Shown: piece by piece, positions 9,251 through 18,095 of the stretch
Numbering within the stretch: position 1 is the stretch's first letter
Layout: each line of letters starts with the position of its first letter
Assembly: GCA_019459525.1 (NCBI GenBank)
Contig: JAIBEY010000078.1
Span: forward strand, 1 to 61,458
Length of the DNA: 61,458 bases
DNA from: Prolixibacteraceae bacterium
Lineage (GTDB): Bacteria > Bacteroidota > Bacteroidia > Bacteroidales > Prolixibacteraceae
Reading direction: 5' to 3'
The notes under the pieces: model-generated
The model's database searches: none
Seen by the model: only the letters and a program-made list of their open reading frames with translations
What the model was told of the DNA's origin: nothing
Program-made: the position numbers and the translations under genes

Positions 9251-10639
9251 ATGTTAAAATTTACCGACATAAAGCAAGTGTATTTCCTGGGTATTGGAGG
9301 AATTGGGATGAGCGCTCTGGCACGTTATTTTGCGAGTCAGGGCATTGCTGTTTCTGGTTACGACCGTACTGCAACCGAGTTAACAGCCCAGCTTGAAGCT
9401 GAAGGGATTGCTGTACATTACGACGATAATCCGTCGCTTTTGCCTGCCAGTCTGAATCTTTCCGATTCGCTTATTGTTTATACACCCGCTGTTCCGGCTA
9501 CACATCAGGAATTAAAAACACTGATTGCCCGTGGATTCCCCATTCATAAACGGGCAGAGGTTTTGGGCATTATTTGCAACAGCCGCCGGACGATTGCCGT
9601 TGCCGGAACTCATGGAAAAACGTCGGTTTCTACCATCACAGCGCACATCCTGAAAACTTCGGCAAAAGGGTGCTCTGCTTTTATGGGCGGAATTTCCAAA
9701 AATTACCAGACTAATCTGTTGCTCGATTCAACAGGTAGCGAATGGATTGTGGCTGAAGCCGACGAGTTTGACCGCTCATTTCTGCATCTCAAACCCGAGT
9801 TGGCAGTAATCACATCGATGGATGCTGATCATCTGGACATTTATGGCTCGCACGAAAAGGTGATCGAGAGTTTCCGTTTGTTTGCCGGAAATATCAAAGA
9901 AGGCGGTTCGCTGGTCCTGAAAAAAGGGTTGCCCATTGAATCTGATCCTTCTTCAAAATACCAGTTGTATTCGTATTCGATTAAAGAACCGGCTGATTTT
10001 TACGCGGATAACATCGAACTTAAAAATGGGTATTACCAGTTTGATCTGGTAACTCCTGAACTCAGGATTGAGAAATTGGTGCTGAATTATCCGGGCTTGC
10101 TGAATGTTGAAAACTCAGTAGCCGCATCGGCACTGGCGCTTCTGGCCGGAGTTACACCCGAGGATGTTCGGCAGGCGCTGGCTACTTATGCCGGAGTTAA
10201 AAGACGCTTTGATGTGCACCTGAAAAACGATTGTTTTGTGCTGATCGATGATTATGCCCATCATCCGGAAGAGCTGAGGGCAACCATTCAATCGGTTCGC
10301 GATATTTATAAAGATCAGACACTAACTGGCGTATTCCAGCCGCATCTTTACAGCCGGACAAAGGATTTTGCCGATGGTTTTGCCAGCAGCCTTGATTTAT
10401 TGGACGAAATCGTATTGCTCGATATTTATCCGGCGCGCGAACTGCCGATGGAGGGGGTGACTGCCGATTTGATTTTTAAACAGATAAAAAATAAGAATAA
10501 GAGATTATGTGCCAAGTCTGATTTAGTTGGACTTGCCGAAACATTTAAGCCAGGAATTGTAATTATGATGGGTGCGGGCGATATCGATACACTGGTTGAG
10601 CCTGTAAAAGAGCAATTATTGAAGCATGAGGATTGTTAA
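9251..10639 (+). CDS. murC: UDP-N-acetylmuramate:L-alanine ligase MurC
   Basis: First Mur ligase, which joins L-alanine to UDP-MurNAc in the cytoplasm. From ATG 9251 the protein starts MLKFTDIKQVYFLGIGGIGM, which puts the nucleotide loop GIGGIGMSAL at the usual distance from the N-terminus. A longer frame opens at 9209, but its extra 14 residues overlap the palindromic repeat, so I prefer 9251. The P-loop GTHGKTS has K123 and T124, and the central motif DADHLDIYG is present. Length is 462 residues. The 3' end overlaps ftsQ by 14 bp. Confidence 0.95.
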   Translation: MLKFTDIKQVYFLGIGGIGMSALARYFASQGIAVSGYDRTATELTAQLEAEGIAVHYDDNPSLLPASLNLSDSLIVYTPAVPATHQELKTLIARGFPIHKRAEVLGIICNSRRTIAVAGTHGKTSVSTITAHILKTSAKGCSAFMGGISKNYQTNLLLDSTGSEWIVAEADEFDRSFLHLKPELAVITSMDADHLDIYGSHEKVIESFRLFAGNIKEGGSLVLKKGLPIESDPSSKYQLYSYSIKEPADFYADNIELKNGYYQFDLVTPELRIEKLVLNYPGLLNVENSVAASALALLAGVTPEDVRQALATYAGVKRRFDVHLKNDCFVLIDDYAHHPEELRATIQSVRDIYKDQTLTGVFQPHLYSRTKDFADGFASSLDLLDEIVLLDIYPARELPMEGVTADLIFKQIKNKNKRLCAKSDLVGLAETFKPGIVIMMGAGDIDTLVEPVKEQLLKHEDC

Positions 10640-11381
10640 AAAAATAGTGGTCATAGTAGCTTGGTTGTGTCTGGTGGGTGTCATCGGATTCTCGGTCTAT
10701 TACGTTTACATGAAATGGGCCGCTGTTCGTTGCCAGGCTGTTGTGGTAAATATCAACCCGAGTTCGCCTCGTTTTATGGACGAAGCGGAGATTGCCGGGA
10801 TGATCGAAAAGTCGGGAGAGCCCATTATTGGACACCGGCTTGCCGCCATTAACATCAATAAGCTGGAGGCCCGGCTGAGTTCATTTACGACTTTAAATAA
10901 TGTGGAAATATTCAGGAAGGTTGATGCCAAAGGAATCTCATTTACCGGGAAACTGATTATCAGTGTCGATCAACGCACCCCGGTTATCCGGATGAAGAAT
11001 TCAACCGACGATTATTATCTCGACGGTGAAGGCGTAAAAATTCCGACATCGCCCAAATATGTGGAACGGATTTTAATCGCCACGGGAACAATTCCTGATG
11101 ACCAGGTAAAAAAGATGCTTCTGAAAATGGCGGATTTTATCAATAAAGATGATTTCTGGAGGGCTCAGATCGAACAGGTTTTTATTCAGGAAAACGGGGA
11201 ATTACTTTTGGTTCCCCAGGTCGGTGGTTATCTGATTGAATTTGGAACGCCGGAAGAGTACGAATTGAAATTGAGAAATTTGAAAGCTGTTTACCAACAG
11301 GGATTTAAAAATATGGGATGGAACAGGTATAAAACCATCAGTGTAAAATATCGGAATCAGGTTGTTTGTACAAAAAAGTAG
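10626..11381 (+). CDS. ftsQ: Cell division protein FtsQ/DivIB
   Basis: Bitopic division protein linking early and late divisome parts. It has a short cytoplasmic tail, one membrane segment (about residues 5-27), then a periplasmic region with a POTRA-like part (VVVNINPSSPRFMDEAEI...) and a beta domain. FtsQ is poorly conserved in sequence, so the call leans on topology, length (251) and its place between murC and ftsA. It overlaps the murC end by 14 bp and stops 3 bp before ftsA. Confidence 0.88.
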   Translation: MRIVKKIVVIVAWLCLVGVIGFSVYYVYMKWAAVRCQAVVVNINPSSPRFMDEAEIAGMIEKSGEPIIGHRLAAININKLEARLSSFTTLNNVEIFRKVDAKGISFTGKLIISVDQRTPVIRMKNSTDDYYLDGEGVKIPTSPKYVERILIATGTIPDDQVKKMLLKMADFINKDDFWRAQIEQVFIQENGELLLVPQVGGYLIEFGTPEEYELKLRNLKAVYQQGFKNMGWNRYKTISVKYRNQVVCTKK

Positions 11382-11384
11382 ATT

Positions 11385-12671
11385 ATGGACAAGAATGAAA
11401 AAATTTTTGCAGCAGTTGACATAGGTTCTACCAAAATTGTAGCCCTTGCCGGAAAGAAAAATGAAGAAGGAAAAATCCAGATCATTGGACTTGGGCATAG
11501 TCCGTCGCGGGGAGTTAACCGCGGTGTGGTGCAGAATGTTGAAGAAGCTTTTGCTGCCATAAGCGATGCTGTTGTTCAGGCTGAAAGTAATGGCAATTGT
11601 ATTGTGGAATACGTGTATGTGAACATTTCCGGACAGCAGCTGACTACCTTGACTTCCAAACAACATCGGATGCTGGGGCGCGACCGCTGTGTGACCGAAT
11701 CTGATGTAAACCATATGCTGGAAAGTGCCCGTCAGATAAACCTGGCTGAAGATATGGCTATTTATCACATTAATCCAGAGACATATACCATTGATGGAGA
11801 ACCTATTTTGGCCAATCCGGTTGGTTCTCTGGGCGAAAAGATTGAAGCGAATTTTAAAATTCATGTAGCTCCTGATTCGTACCAGCGGAACATTTCCAAA
11901 TGCTTCGAAGGTGGTTCGATAAAAGTACGCAAGGCCATTCTCGACCCAATTGCCTCTTCTGAAGTTGTTTTGCTTGATGACGAAAAAGAGGCCGGGGTAG
12001 CTTTGGTTGATATTGGCGGAGGGACAACGAAAATATCCATCTTTTACGAGGGCGTTTTATGCTTTACCTCCATGGTTCCTTTTGGCGGAAATGTAATTAC
12101 GCGCGACATCAAGGAAGGTTGTTCGATTACAGCCAAGCAAGCCGAATCGCTGAAAGTTCAGTTCGGTTATGCCATTGCTGATTTTGTTCAGGAAGGGAAA
12201 ATGGTGACCATCCCGAATGCAGGTGGCTGGGAACCCAAACACATATCGGTAAAAAGTTTATCGCATATCATTCAGGCCCGGATGGAAGAAATTATTGCCG
12301 GATTCTTTGTGCAAATCCGGAAATCGGGTTACGCCGATAAACTGGGTGCCGGAATTGTAATAACCGGGGGTACTTCGTTGTTGCGCAATTTGCCTCAGTT
12401 AATAAAGTTTCATACCGGTTTCGACGTGAAAATCGGGAATCCAAATTTGAATAGTTTTGCCGACCGTAGGGAAGTCAATGATCCACGGTTTGCCACAGCG
12501 CTGGGGTTATTAAAAATGGCAGCTACCGCAGAAGGCGAATTTGGGAAGAAGGTGAAGGTTAAAAAACCGAAATCGAATGAGCCAGGGCTACTTACTGTGG
12601 CCAAGCAAAAATTAGTTCAGGGAATGATCAGTTTTTTTGAAGAAAATACAACCGATGCAGAAATGTCCTAA
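11385..12671 (+). CDS. ftsA: Cell division actin homolog FtsA
   Basis: Actin-fold ATPase that tethers FtsZ filaments to the membrane. Visible are the phosphate-1 loop near FAAVDIGSTKIVALAG (about residues 9-24), the phosphate-2 loop VALVDIGGGTTKISIF (about 205-220) and the adenosine motif GIVITGGTSLLRNL. The SHS2 (1C) domain lies between the first two. The C-terminus (KQKLVQGMISFFEE) could form the amphipathic membrane-targeting helix. It is 24 bp from the first ftsZ. Confidence 0.95.
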   Translation: MDKNEKIFAAVDIGSTKIVALAGKKNEEGKIQIIGLGHSPSRGVNRGVVQNVEEAFAAISDAVVQAESNGNCIVEYVYVNISGQQLTTLTSKQHRMLGRDRCVTESDVNHMLESARQINLAEDMAIYHINPETYTIDGEPILANPVGSLGEKIEANFKIHVAPDSYQRNISKCFEGGSIKVRKAILDPIASSEVVLLDDEKEAGVALVDIGGGTTKISIFYEGVLCFTSMVPFGGNVITRDIKEGCSITAKQAESLKVQFGYAIADFVQEGKMVTIPNAGGWEPKHISVKSLSHIIQARMEEIIAGFFVQIRKSGYADKLGAGIVITGGTSLLRNLPQLIKFHTGFDVKIGNPNLNSFADRREVNDPRFATALGLLKMAATAEGEFGKKVKVKKPKSNEPGLLTVAKQKLVQGMISFFEENTTDAEMS

Positions 12672-12695
12672 GCATTAATATAATCATGTTGCCTT

Positions 12696-13979
12696 ATGAT
12701 CGACGAATTACTTAACTTCGGATTAGAGCACACAAATTCTTCCATAATCAAAGTGATTGGGGTTGGAGGAGGAGGTTGCAATGCGGTGAAAAACATGTTT
12801 GAGGAAGGTATTGAGGGTGTCAATTTCATGGTTTGCAATACCGATGCGCAAGCCATGCAAAACAATCCGGTACCTATCCGGATTCAGCTTGGTGTAACCT
12901 TAACAGGAGGTCGTGGGGCCGGAAATATGCCTGGGCAAGGTGAACAAGCAGCCATTGAAAATCTGGATGACATTCGCAGCGTTCTCGAACCCACAACCAA
13001 AATGGTGTTTATCACTGCCGGAATGGGTGGCGGCACGGGAACTGGTGCAGCGCCGGTTATTGCCCGGTTGGCCCGCGAAATGGACATTCTCACCATTGCT
13101 GTGGTTACCATCCCATCACAATCCGAAGGAAAGCGCAGATTCGATCAGGCGCTTGAGGGGGTTGAGAAACTAAAGGAACATGTGGACAGTATGCTGGTTA
13201 TCAGCAACGAAAAATTACATAAAATCTACGGAAACCTTCCGGCATCAAAGGCTTTTAAGAAAGCCGACAACATTATTACCACTGCAGTAAAAGGGGTTGC
13301 CGAAATTATCACACTTCACGGAAATATAAATATCGACTTTGCCGACGTTAGTACGGTAATGGCTGGCAGTAAGGTTTTCATAATGGGAACCGGGTACGCC
13401 GAAGGGCCCGACAGGGCAATGAGTGCCGTTACGCAGGCACTCGAATCGCCATTGCTCGATAGTAGCAGCATTCGTGGAACAAAAGATATCCTTCTGAATA
13501 TTATTTCAGGAACCGATGAAATTACGATGGGCGAAATTGGTGAGATTATCGATTTCCTTCAGGATGAAGCCGGGCAGGATGCCACTATTATCTGGGGAAA
13601 CGGGTGCGATCCTAAACTTGGGAACCAGATAAGTGTTACCATTATTGCCACCGGGTTCGATGTAAATCCGAACCGCATTTTCCAGAATCCTGGCGATATG
13701 GTTGAACTGGAACCTGAAAATACTGGCTTTGAAATTAATCTGGATGACGATGAATCCTTCTTTTCGAAAGAGTTTGCAGCGCCGGAGCCGGAAAAGAAAC
13801 CGGCCATGGAAACCCAGATGCGCCAAGGTTCTTCTGGTACACAGAAAAAGGCAGGGAAGGTAAAACCTGAAAAACCAAAACCCGATAATGCAACTGTTGA
13901 CAGTTGGTTTACCAGGCAGTTCACCAAATTGTTCGATGATAAAGACTCGACCATACCTGAAGAGAATAGTAACAATTGA
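12696..13979 (+). CDS. ftsZ: FtsZ paralog 1, divergent C-terminal tail
   Basis: Tubulin-like GTPase. The GTP-binding loops are intact: GVGGGGCNAV near the N-terminus, the signature GGGTGTGAAP (about residues 110-119), and the T7 synergy loop N212-I-D214-F-A-D217 with both catalytic aspartates, so polymerisation and hydrolysis look possible. The tail (about 325-427) is Lys/Pro-rich and lacks the IPAYxR-type peptide that usually binds FtsA. It carries VDSWFTRQFTKLFDD instead, which could form an amphipathic helix. The next gene, 30 bp away, is a second FtsZ that does have the usual peptide. The start at 12696 gives MIDELLNFG, matching the paralog's N-terminal extension. Confidence 0.95.
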   Translation: MIDELLNFGLEHTNSSIIKVIGVGGGGCNAVKNMFEEGIEGVNFMVCNTDAQAMQNNPVPIRIQLGVTLTGGRGAGNMPGQGEQAAIENLDDIRSVLEPTTKMVFITAGMGGGTGTGAAPVIARLAREMDILTIAVVTIPSQSEGKRRFDQALEGVEKLKEHVDSMLVISNEKLHKIYGNLPASKAFKKADNIITTAVKGVAEIITLHGNINIDFADVSTVMAGSKVFIMGTGYAEGPDRAMSAVTQALESPLLDSSSIRGTKDILLNIISGTDEITMGEIGEIIDFLQDEAGQDATIIWGNGCDPKLGNQISVTIIATGFDVNPNRIFQNPGDMVELEPENTGFEINLDDDESFFSKEFAAPEPEKKPAMETQMRQGSSGTQKKAGKVKPEKPKPDNATVDSWFTRQFTKLFDDKDSTIPEENSNN

Positions 13980-14009
13980 AGAAATTAATAACACGAAAAA
14001 TATACGATC

Positions 14010-15422
14010 ATGTCAAACGAAATTATGAATTTTGATTTAACCGTTAATACGGGTTCAATCATTAAGGTAATAGGAGTAGGTGGTGGCGGAGGTAATGCTG
14101 TGAATCACATGTATTATCAGGGAATTCGTGATGTGGATTTTATGGTTTGCAACACAGATGCTCAGGCGTTGATAAATAGTCCGGTTCCTTTTAAGGTACA
14201 ATTAGGATCGTCGTTAACCGAAGGACGCGGTGCCGGTAATAAACCTGAAACGGGTCGCGATTCGGCCATCGAGAATATTGAAGATGTAAAAAAAGTACTG
14301 AAGAACAATACGAAAATGGTATTTATAACCGCCGGGATGGGTGGTGGTACAGGAACAGGTGCTGCGCCTGTAATTGCTGCCGCAGCCCGCGAACTTGGCA
14401 TTCTAACCGTTGGTATTGTTACCATTCCCTTTCGAAACGAAGGTCGCCGCCGTATAAAACAAGCCGTTGAAGGTATTGCCGCCATGGAATCGCATGTTGA
14501 TTCCCTGTTGGTAATCAACAATGAACGGATTCGCGAAATGTACGGCGATTCGAAAATCTCGGATGCCTTTGCCAAGGCTGATAATATTTTGACCACAGCC
14601 GCTAAGGGAATTGCCGAAATCATAACAGTTCCGGGCTATATCAATGTTGACTTTGCCGATGTTGAAACCGTGATGCGCAACAGTGGAGTGGCGCTGATGG
14701 GAACTGGTATCGCCTCCGGAGTTAACCGTGCGGTAATTGCAGTGGAAGAGGCTTTAAATTCGCCTTTGCTGAACAACAACGACATCATGGGCGCTCAAAA
14801 TATTTTACTGAATATTACTTCCGGAATTGAAGAAATTACCATGGACGAAATTGGTGAGATAACCGATTATGTGCAGGAAAAAGCAGGTAACTCGGCCGAT
14901 CTGATCTGGGGAAATGGCGTTGATGAAGCTCTGGGCGATCGCATTTCGGTGACCATTATTGCAACCGGTTTTAGTACCAGCAGCATTCCTGAAATGGTTA
15001 TCAACAAAAGCCAGGAGAAAACTTATCATACGCTTCAGGATGATGCAACTGTAGGAATGCCATTCGCCAAATCAGAAGTTAAATCTTCGGTTGAGAATGA
15101 ATTATACGGATCAAAGAATGTTAAACAAAAGACATTCGAATTCGAGATCAACCCCGGAGGATACGATGAGTTTGAAGAGTTGTATGGCACATCTAAAAAA
15201 AATGTAACCCAGGAAGCTGAACCGGTAGATTATACCCAAACCACCGAAGAAACGGTTAATGAACTGGAGAATATTCCGGCCTATCGGCGGAAGAACTCTA
15301 ATTTCTTCGGATTTAAAAAAAAAGTAGATGAGAAATTTTCCCGCTTTTCTATTTCTCCGGATGAAAATAATAATGTAATTTTACGGGACAATAATTCTTA
15401 TTTACACGATAACGTTGACTAA
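14010..15422 (+). CDS. ftsZ: FtsZ paralog 2, canonical C-terminal peptide
   Basis: Second FtsZ of the tandem pair. It has GVGGGGGNAVNHMY, the signature GGGTGTGAAP and the T7 loop N212-V-D214-F-A-D217, collinear with paralog 1 through the GTPase core. It also keeps the T5-region motif TIPFRNEG; paralog 1 has TIPSQSEG. A linker of about 100 residues leads to ENIPAYRRKNSNFFGF, the kind of peptide that recruits FtsA and other partners, followed by a further extension of about 45 residues. Length 470. This copy looks the more typical of Bacteroidota FtsZ. It is 9 bp upstream of a YqeY-like gene. Confidence 0.96.
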   Translation: MSNEIMNFDLTVNTGSIIKVIGVGGGGGNAVNHMYYQGIRDVDFMVCNTDAQALINSPVPFKVQLGSSLTEGRGAGNKPETGRDSAIENIEDVKKVLKNNTKMVFITAGMGGGTGTGAAPVIAAAARELGILTVGIVTIPFRNEGRRRIKQAVEGIAAMESHVDSLLVINNERIREMYGDSKISDAFAKADNILTTAAKGIAEIITVPGYINVDFADVETVMRNSGVALMGTGIASGVNRAVIAVEEALNSPLLNNNDIMGAQNILLNITSGIEEITMDEIGEITDYVQEKAGNSADLIWGNGVDEALGDRISVTIIATGFSTSSIPEMVINKSQEKTYHTLQDDATVGMPFAKSEVKSSVENELYGSKNVKQKTFEFEINPGGYDEFEELYGTSKKNVTQEAEPVDYTQTTEETVNELENIPAYRRKNSNFFGFKKKVDEKFSRFSISPDENNNVILRDNNSYLHDNVD

Positions 15423-15431
15423 TTTTAAGCT

Positions 15432-15881
15432 ATGGGTTTATTTGAACAGATAAGTAATGATATTTTAGTCGCGATGAAAGCACGCGAGAAAGAAAAACTC
15501 GAAGCTTTACGTGGAATTAAGAAAGTAATGATTGAAGCCAAATCAGCCGAAGGAGCAACAGGCGAATTAAGCGATCAGGAATGCCTGAAAATTATATCGA
15601 AATTAGCCAAGCAAGGAGCTGATTCTGCATCCATTTACAAGGAACAGGGACGTAATGATTTGTACGAGCAGGAGATTTTTCAGGTGAAAGTTTTTGAAGC
15701 TTATCTTCCTGCAAAAATGTCGGATGCTGATTTAACTAAAGCAGTTCAGGAAATTATTACAGAAGTTGGCGCAACGAGCATCAAAGAAATGGGTAAAGTA
15801 ATGGGTATCGCTTCCAAAAAGCTGGCAGGACTGGCCGAAGGGAAAGATATCTCGGATAAAGTGAAAGCGCTATTAAGCTAA
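15432..15881 (+). CDS. GatB/YqeY domain protein
   Basis: A 149-residue all-helical protein of the YqeY family, related to the C-terminal tRNA-contacting domain of GatB. Typical features are the N-terminal MGLFEQISNDILVAMKAREK, the repeated KxxLEALRxIKK pattern and the EAYLPAKMSD motif. The family's function is not settled; a link to amidotransferases or tRNA is inferred from the domain only. It is the last gene of the division cluster, 9 bp after ftsZ and followed by a terminator. Confidence 0.9.
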   Translation: MGLFEQISNDILVAMKAREKEKLEALRGIKKVMIEAKSAEGATGELSDQECLKIISKLAKQGADSASIYKEQGRNDLYEQEIFQVKVFEAYLPAKMSDADLTKAVQEIITEVGATSIKEMGKVMGIASKKLAGLAEGKDISDKVKALLS

Positions 15882-15937
15882 AGATAGAATGTCGGGACTT
15901 GAAATCTCAAGTTTTGTGCATTTGGGGTGGAAAAAAG

Positions 15938-15966
15938 GAAAGCGGGCAGAGGCCCGCTTTCTATTT
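15938..15966 (+). terminator. Terminator of the division/cell wall cluster
   Basis: A perfect 10-bp stem GAAAGCGGGC / GCCCGCTTTC with a 4-base loop, followed by TATTTTTAT. It lies 57 bp after the YqeY-like gene and points the same way. The next gene is on the opposite strand. Confidence 0.85.
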
Positions 15967-16104
15967 TTATAGACCCTATTAATCCATTTTATTCCGGAGC
16001 AATTCTCTGCAATCTTATCTAAAACCGGATAAAAGAAAGTGGATGCGCCCAATTGCTACGGAATGAGGTTGTCTGGAAGAATTGATAGGATTGGAGATAA
16101 GCCG

Positions 16105-17058
16105 TCAGTTTTTTCCTTTGGTATGAAGAAACGAATCTCGTTTTGAATTTTTAACGGCTTCATAAATGCTTGCATTCAACTCGAAACCTATAAGTAAAAT
16201 CATGGAAAGGATATACATTAAAACCATAATTACCAGCAAAGTGCCTATGGAACCGTAAAGCTTGTTGTACTGTCCGAAATTATTAATGTAGTACGAAAAT
16301 CCGACAAAGGTTATTAAACACAGAATAGTGGAAAGAGTACCGCCAGCCGAGATAAAGCGCCATTTGGTTTTTTTTGCCGGTGCCAGATAAAATAGGAAGG
16401 AATTGGCAATAAAAAATAAAAATAAAATTATCACCCATTTGCCAATGGTAAGCATATAGAACGTAAAATGGTCTCTTAAATAGCCATTGGCAACCAGGTA
16501 ATTAATAGAATGCTGCCCGAAAGTAATTAACCCAATAGCAACCGTAATCAGGACCGACAAAATGGCAAGCAGCAACAGTGCAATAATCCTCTGTCCAACC
16601 CAGGTGCGGCGTTCGAAACTATGCAGCGAGGCATCAAACGCAGTCATCATCGAGGCAAAACCGTTGGTCGAGAATATCAGGGCCATAAAAAAGCCTAACG
16701 AAAGTAAATCCCCGCGCTGTCGGGTAAGGATATCCTGAACGGTTTCTTCAATAGCCATAAAGGCATTTTGAGGAACCATATCTTTAATGAGCAGGAACAA
16801 TTCGTTCTGAAAGTTGGAGATCGGAATGTATGGAATAAGGGTAAACAGAAAAATAATGGCGGGAAACATGGCCATAAAAAAACTAAACGCAATAGCTGAT
16901 GCCCTTGTGGATAAAGCCCCGTCAACAATGCTTCGCCAAAAAAAGACCATTACATCATAGAGAGCCATTCCATCGAGTCCGGGAAAGGTGATTGTTTTTG
17001 CCCTAACCAGAATCCTATCCCATAAGCGAATCAGTCTTTTCGGTATTTTGTCAGGCAT
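16105..17058 (-). CDS. YihY/BrkB family inner membrane protein
   Basis: A 317-residue protein with about six membrane segments. The family marker region RASAIAFSFFMAMFPAIIFL (residues about 52-71) and the later glycine-containing segments FVGFSYYINNFGQYNKLYGS are present. Members were once called ribonuclease BN, which is now regarded as an error; the true function is unknown and transport is often suggested. The C-terminal cytoplasmic tail is basic. The start codon abuts the stop of the upstream DUF4783-like gene, so the two are probably co-transcribed. Confidence 0.85.
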   Translation of the reverse strand: MPDKIPKRLIRLWDRILVRAKTITFPGLDGMALYDVMVFFWRSIVDGALSTRASAIAFSFFMAMFPAIIFLFTLIPYIPISNFQNELFLLIKDMVPQNAFMAIEETVQDILTRQRGDLLSLGFFMALIFSTNGFASMMTAFDASLHSFERRTWVGQRIIALLLLAILSVLITVAIGLITFGQHSINYLVANGYLRDHFTFYMLTIGKWVIILFLFFIANSFLFYLAPAKKTKWRFISAGGTLSTILCLITFVGFSYYINNFGQYNKLYGSIGTLLVIMVLMYILSMILLIGFELNASIYEAVKNSKRDSFLHTKGKN

Positions 17059-17453
17059 TAGCCTTGTTTTTCAATTCGTAATTGGTGAATGTAGGAATTA
17101 TTGTTTTTGTTTTTCAGAAGGAAATAAACCCTGAAGGTTCCGGTGTTAGTTGTCAGGCTTCCAATGGCATACCGGGCTCCGTCTTTTCCGCCCTGATGCA
17201 CAATGCTGAACTGTTTGGGTTTATTTGATTTGAAAAATTCAGCAACAATCTGTTGTGCTTGTGATTTGCTGTAAACATCATCATGTGTTTGAACAACCAG
17301 TTCAACGTTTTCATTAAAGAATGCAGCCAGACCGCTATCGTTGCCACTTTGAATACTGGTTACAATTTCGTCGGGAATTTGGGCAAATGATACCGTTGCC
17401 AGAACAAATAAACTAAAGAGTAAGGATATCAGTTTCAATTTAAAATTTTTCAT
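17058..17453 (-). CDS. Secreted DUF4783-like protein (NTF2-like fold)
   Basis: A 131-residue protein with a clear Sec signal peptide (hydrophobic core LISLLFSLFVLATVSFA, cleavage after about residue 24). The mature part resembles small Bacteroidota DUF4783 proteins, which look like NTF2-type domains. No catalytic residues are evident and no function is known. It shares a boundary base with the downstream YihY gene and diverges from rlmH across 111 bp. Confidence 0.75.
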   Translation of the reverse strand: MKNFKLKLISLLFSLFVLATVSFAQIPDEIVTSIQSGNDSGLAAFFNENVELVVQTHDDVYSKSQAQQIVAEFFKSNKPKQFSIVHQGGKDGARYAIGSLTTNTGTFRVYFLLKNKNNNSYIHQLRIEKQG

Positions 17454-17527
17454 CGTTACTAAATTTGTACTAATTACTTTCAGCAGGATTCGTCACCAAA
17501 AACCGTGCAATTTTTTATTTAAACAAA

Positions 17528-17535
17528 TACCTTTG
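17528..17535 (+). promoter_or_regulatory. Promoter -7 box for rlmH
   Basis: TACCTTTG matches the Bacteroidota -7 consensus TAnnTTTG and lies 30 bp before the rlmH start. No good TTTG is seen at the usual upstream distance, so confidence is moderate. Confidence 0.5.
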
Positions 17536-17564
17536 TAAAGGTAACAAAATTCATATATCTGGAA

Positions 17565-18038
17565 ATGAAAATTTGCCTCCTGGTAATCGGAAAAACGGAT
17601 GAGAGCTATTTGCAAAACGGTATTGGTATATTCCTGAAACGAATACCACATTATATTGCGTTTGAAATGAAAGTAATACCCGACCTGAAAAATTCAAAAA
17701 ACCTGAGCGAGCAACAGCAAAAAGAGAAAGAAGGAGAACTTATCCTTCAGCAAATCAATGTGTCTGACGAGCTATTTTTGCTCGATGAGCAGGGAATTGA
17801 AGTGTCGTCGGTTGAATTTGCACGGTTTTTGGAGAAGAAAATGGTGGCTGGCATAAAGCGGTTGGTTGTTGTTATTGGTGGCCCCTATGGTTTCTCAAAC
17901 GATGTCTATTCCCGGGCAAACGGAAAGATCAGCCTTTCGAGAATGACGTTCTCTCATCAGATGGTCAGATTAATTTTTGTTGAGCAGCTTTACCGTGCAA
18001 TGACTATCCTGAAGGGCGAACCCTACCATCACCAGTAA
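17565..18038 (+). CDS. rlmH: 23S rRNA pseudouridine-1915 N3-methyltransferase RlmH
   Basis: SPOUT-class methyltransferase that methylates pseudouridine 1915 in helix 69 of 23S rRNA using SAM. The C-terminal knot motifs are clear: VVVIGGPYGFSNDVYSRA forms the SAM site, and the ending MVRLIFVEQLYRAMTILKGEPYHH is the family hallmark. Length 157 is exactly typical. The gene stands alone, with a -7 box just upstream and a large kinase gene 57 bp downstream. Confidence 0.97.
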   Translation: MKICLLVIGKTDESYLQNGIGIFLKRIPHYIAFEMKVIPDLKNSKNLSEQQQKEKEGELILQQINVSDELFLLDEQGIEVSSVEFARFLEKKMVAGIKRLVVVIGGPYGFSNDVYSRANGKISLSRMTFSHQMVRLIFVEQLYRAMTILKGEPYHHQ

Positions 18039-18095
18039 GTGGAATAAATACCGGCCTTAATTGGGGTTTAAACAGTAAAATGATTATTTTGTGGC

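Noticed and set aside
11202-11864. A 220-codon - strand frame over ftsQ and ftsA
   Set aside because: Spans two convincing genes on the other strand with no domain of its own.
12696-15422. The two ftsZ genes as an assembly duplication or a split gene
   Set aside because: Each is full length with its own start, core and tail, and they differ in sequence throughout, so they are true paralogs.
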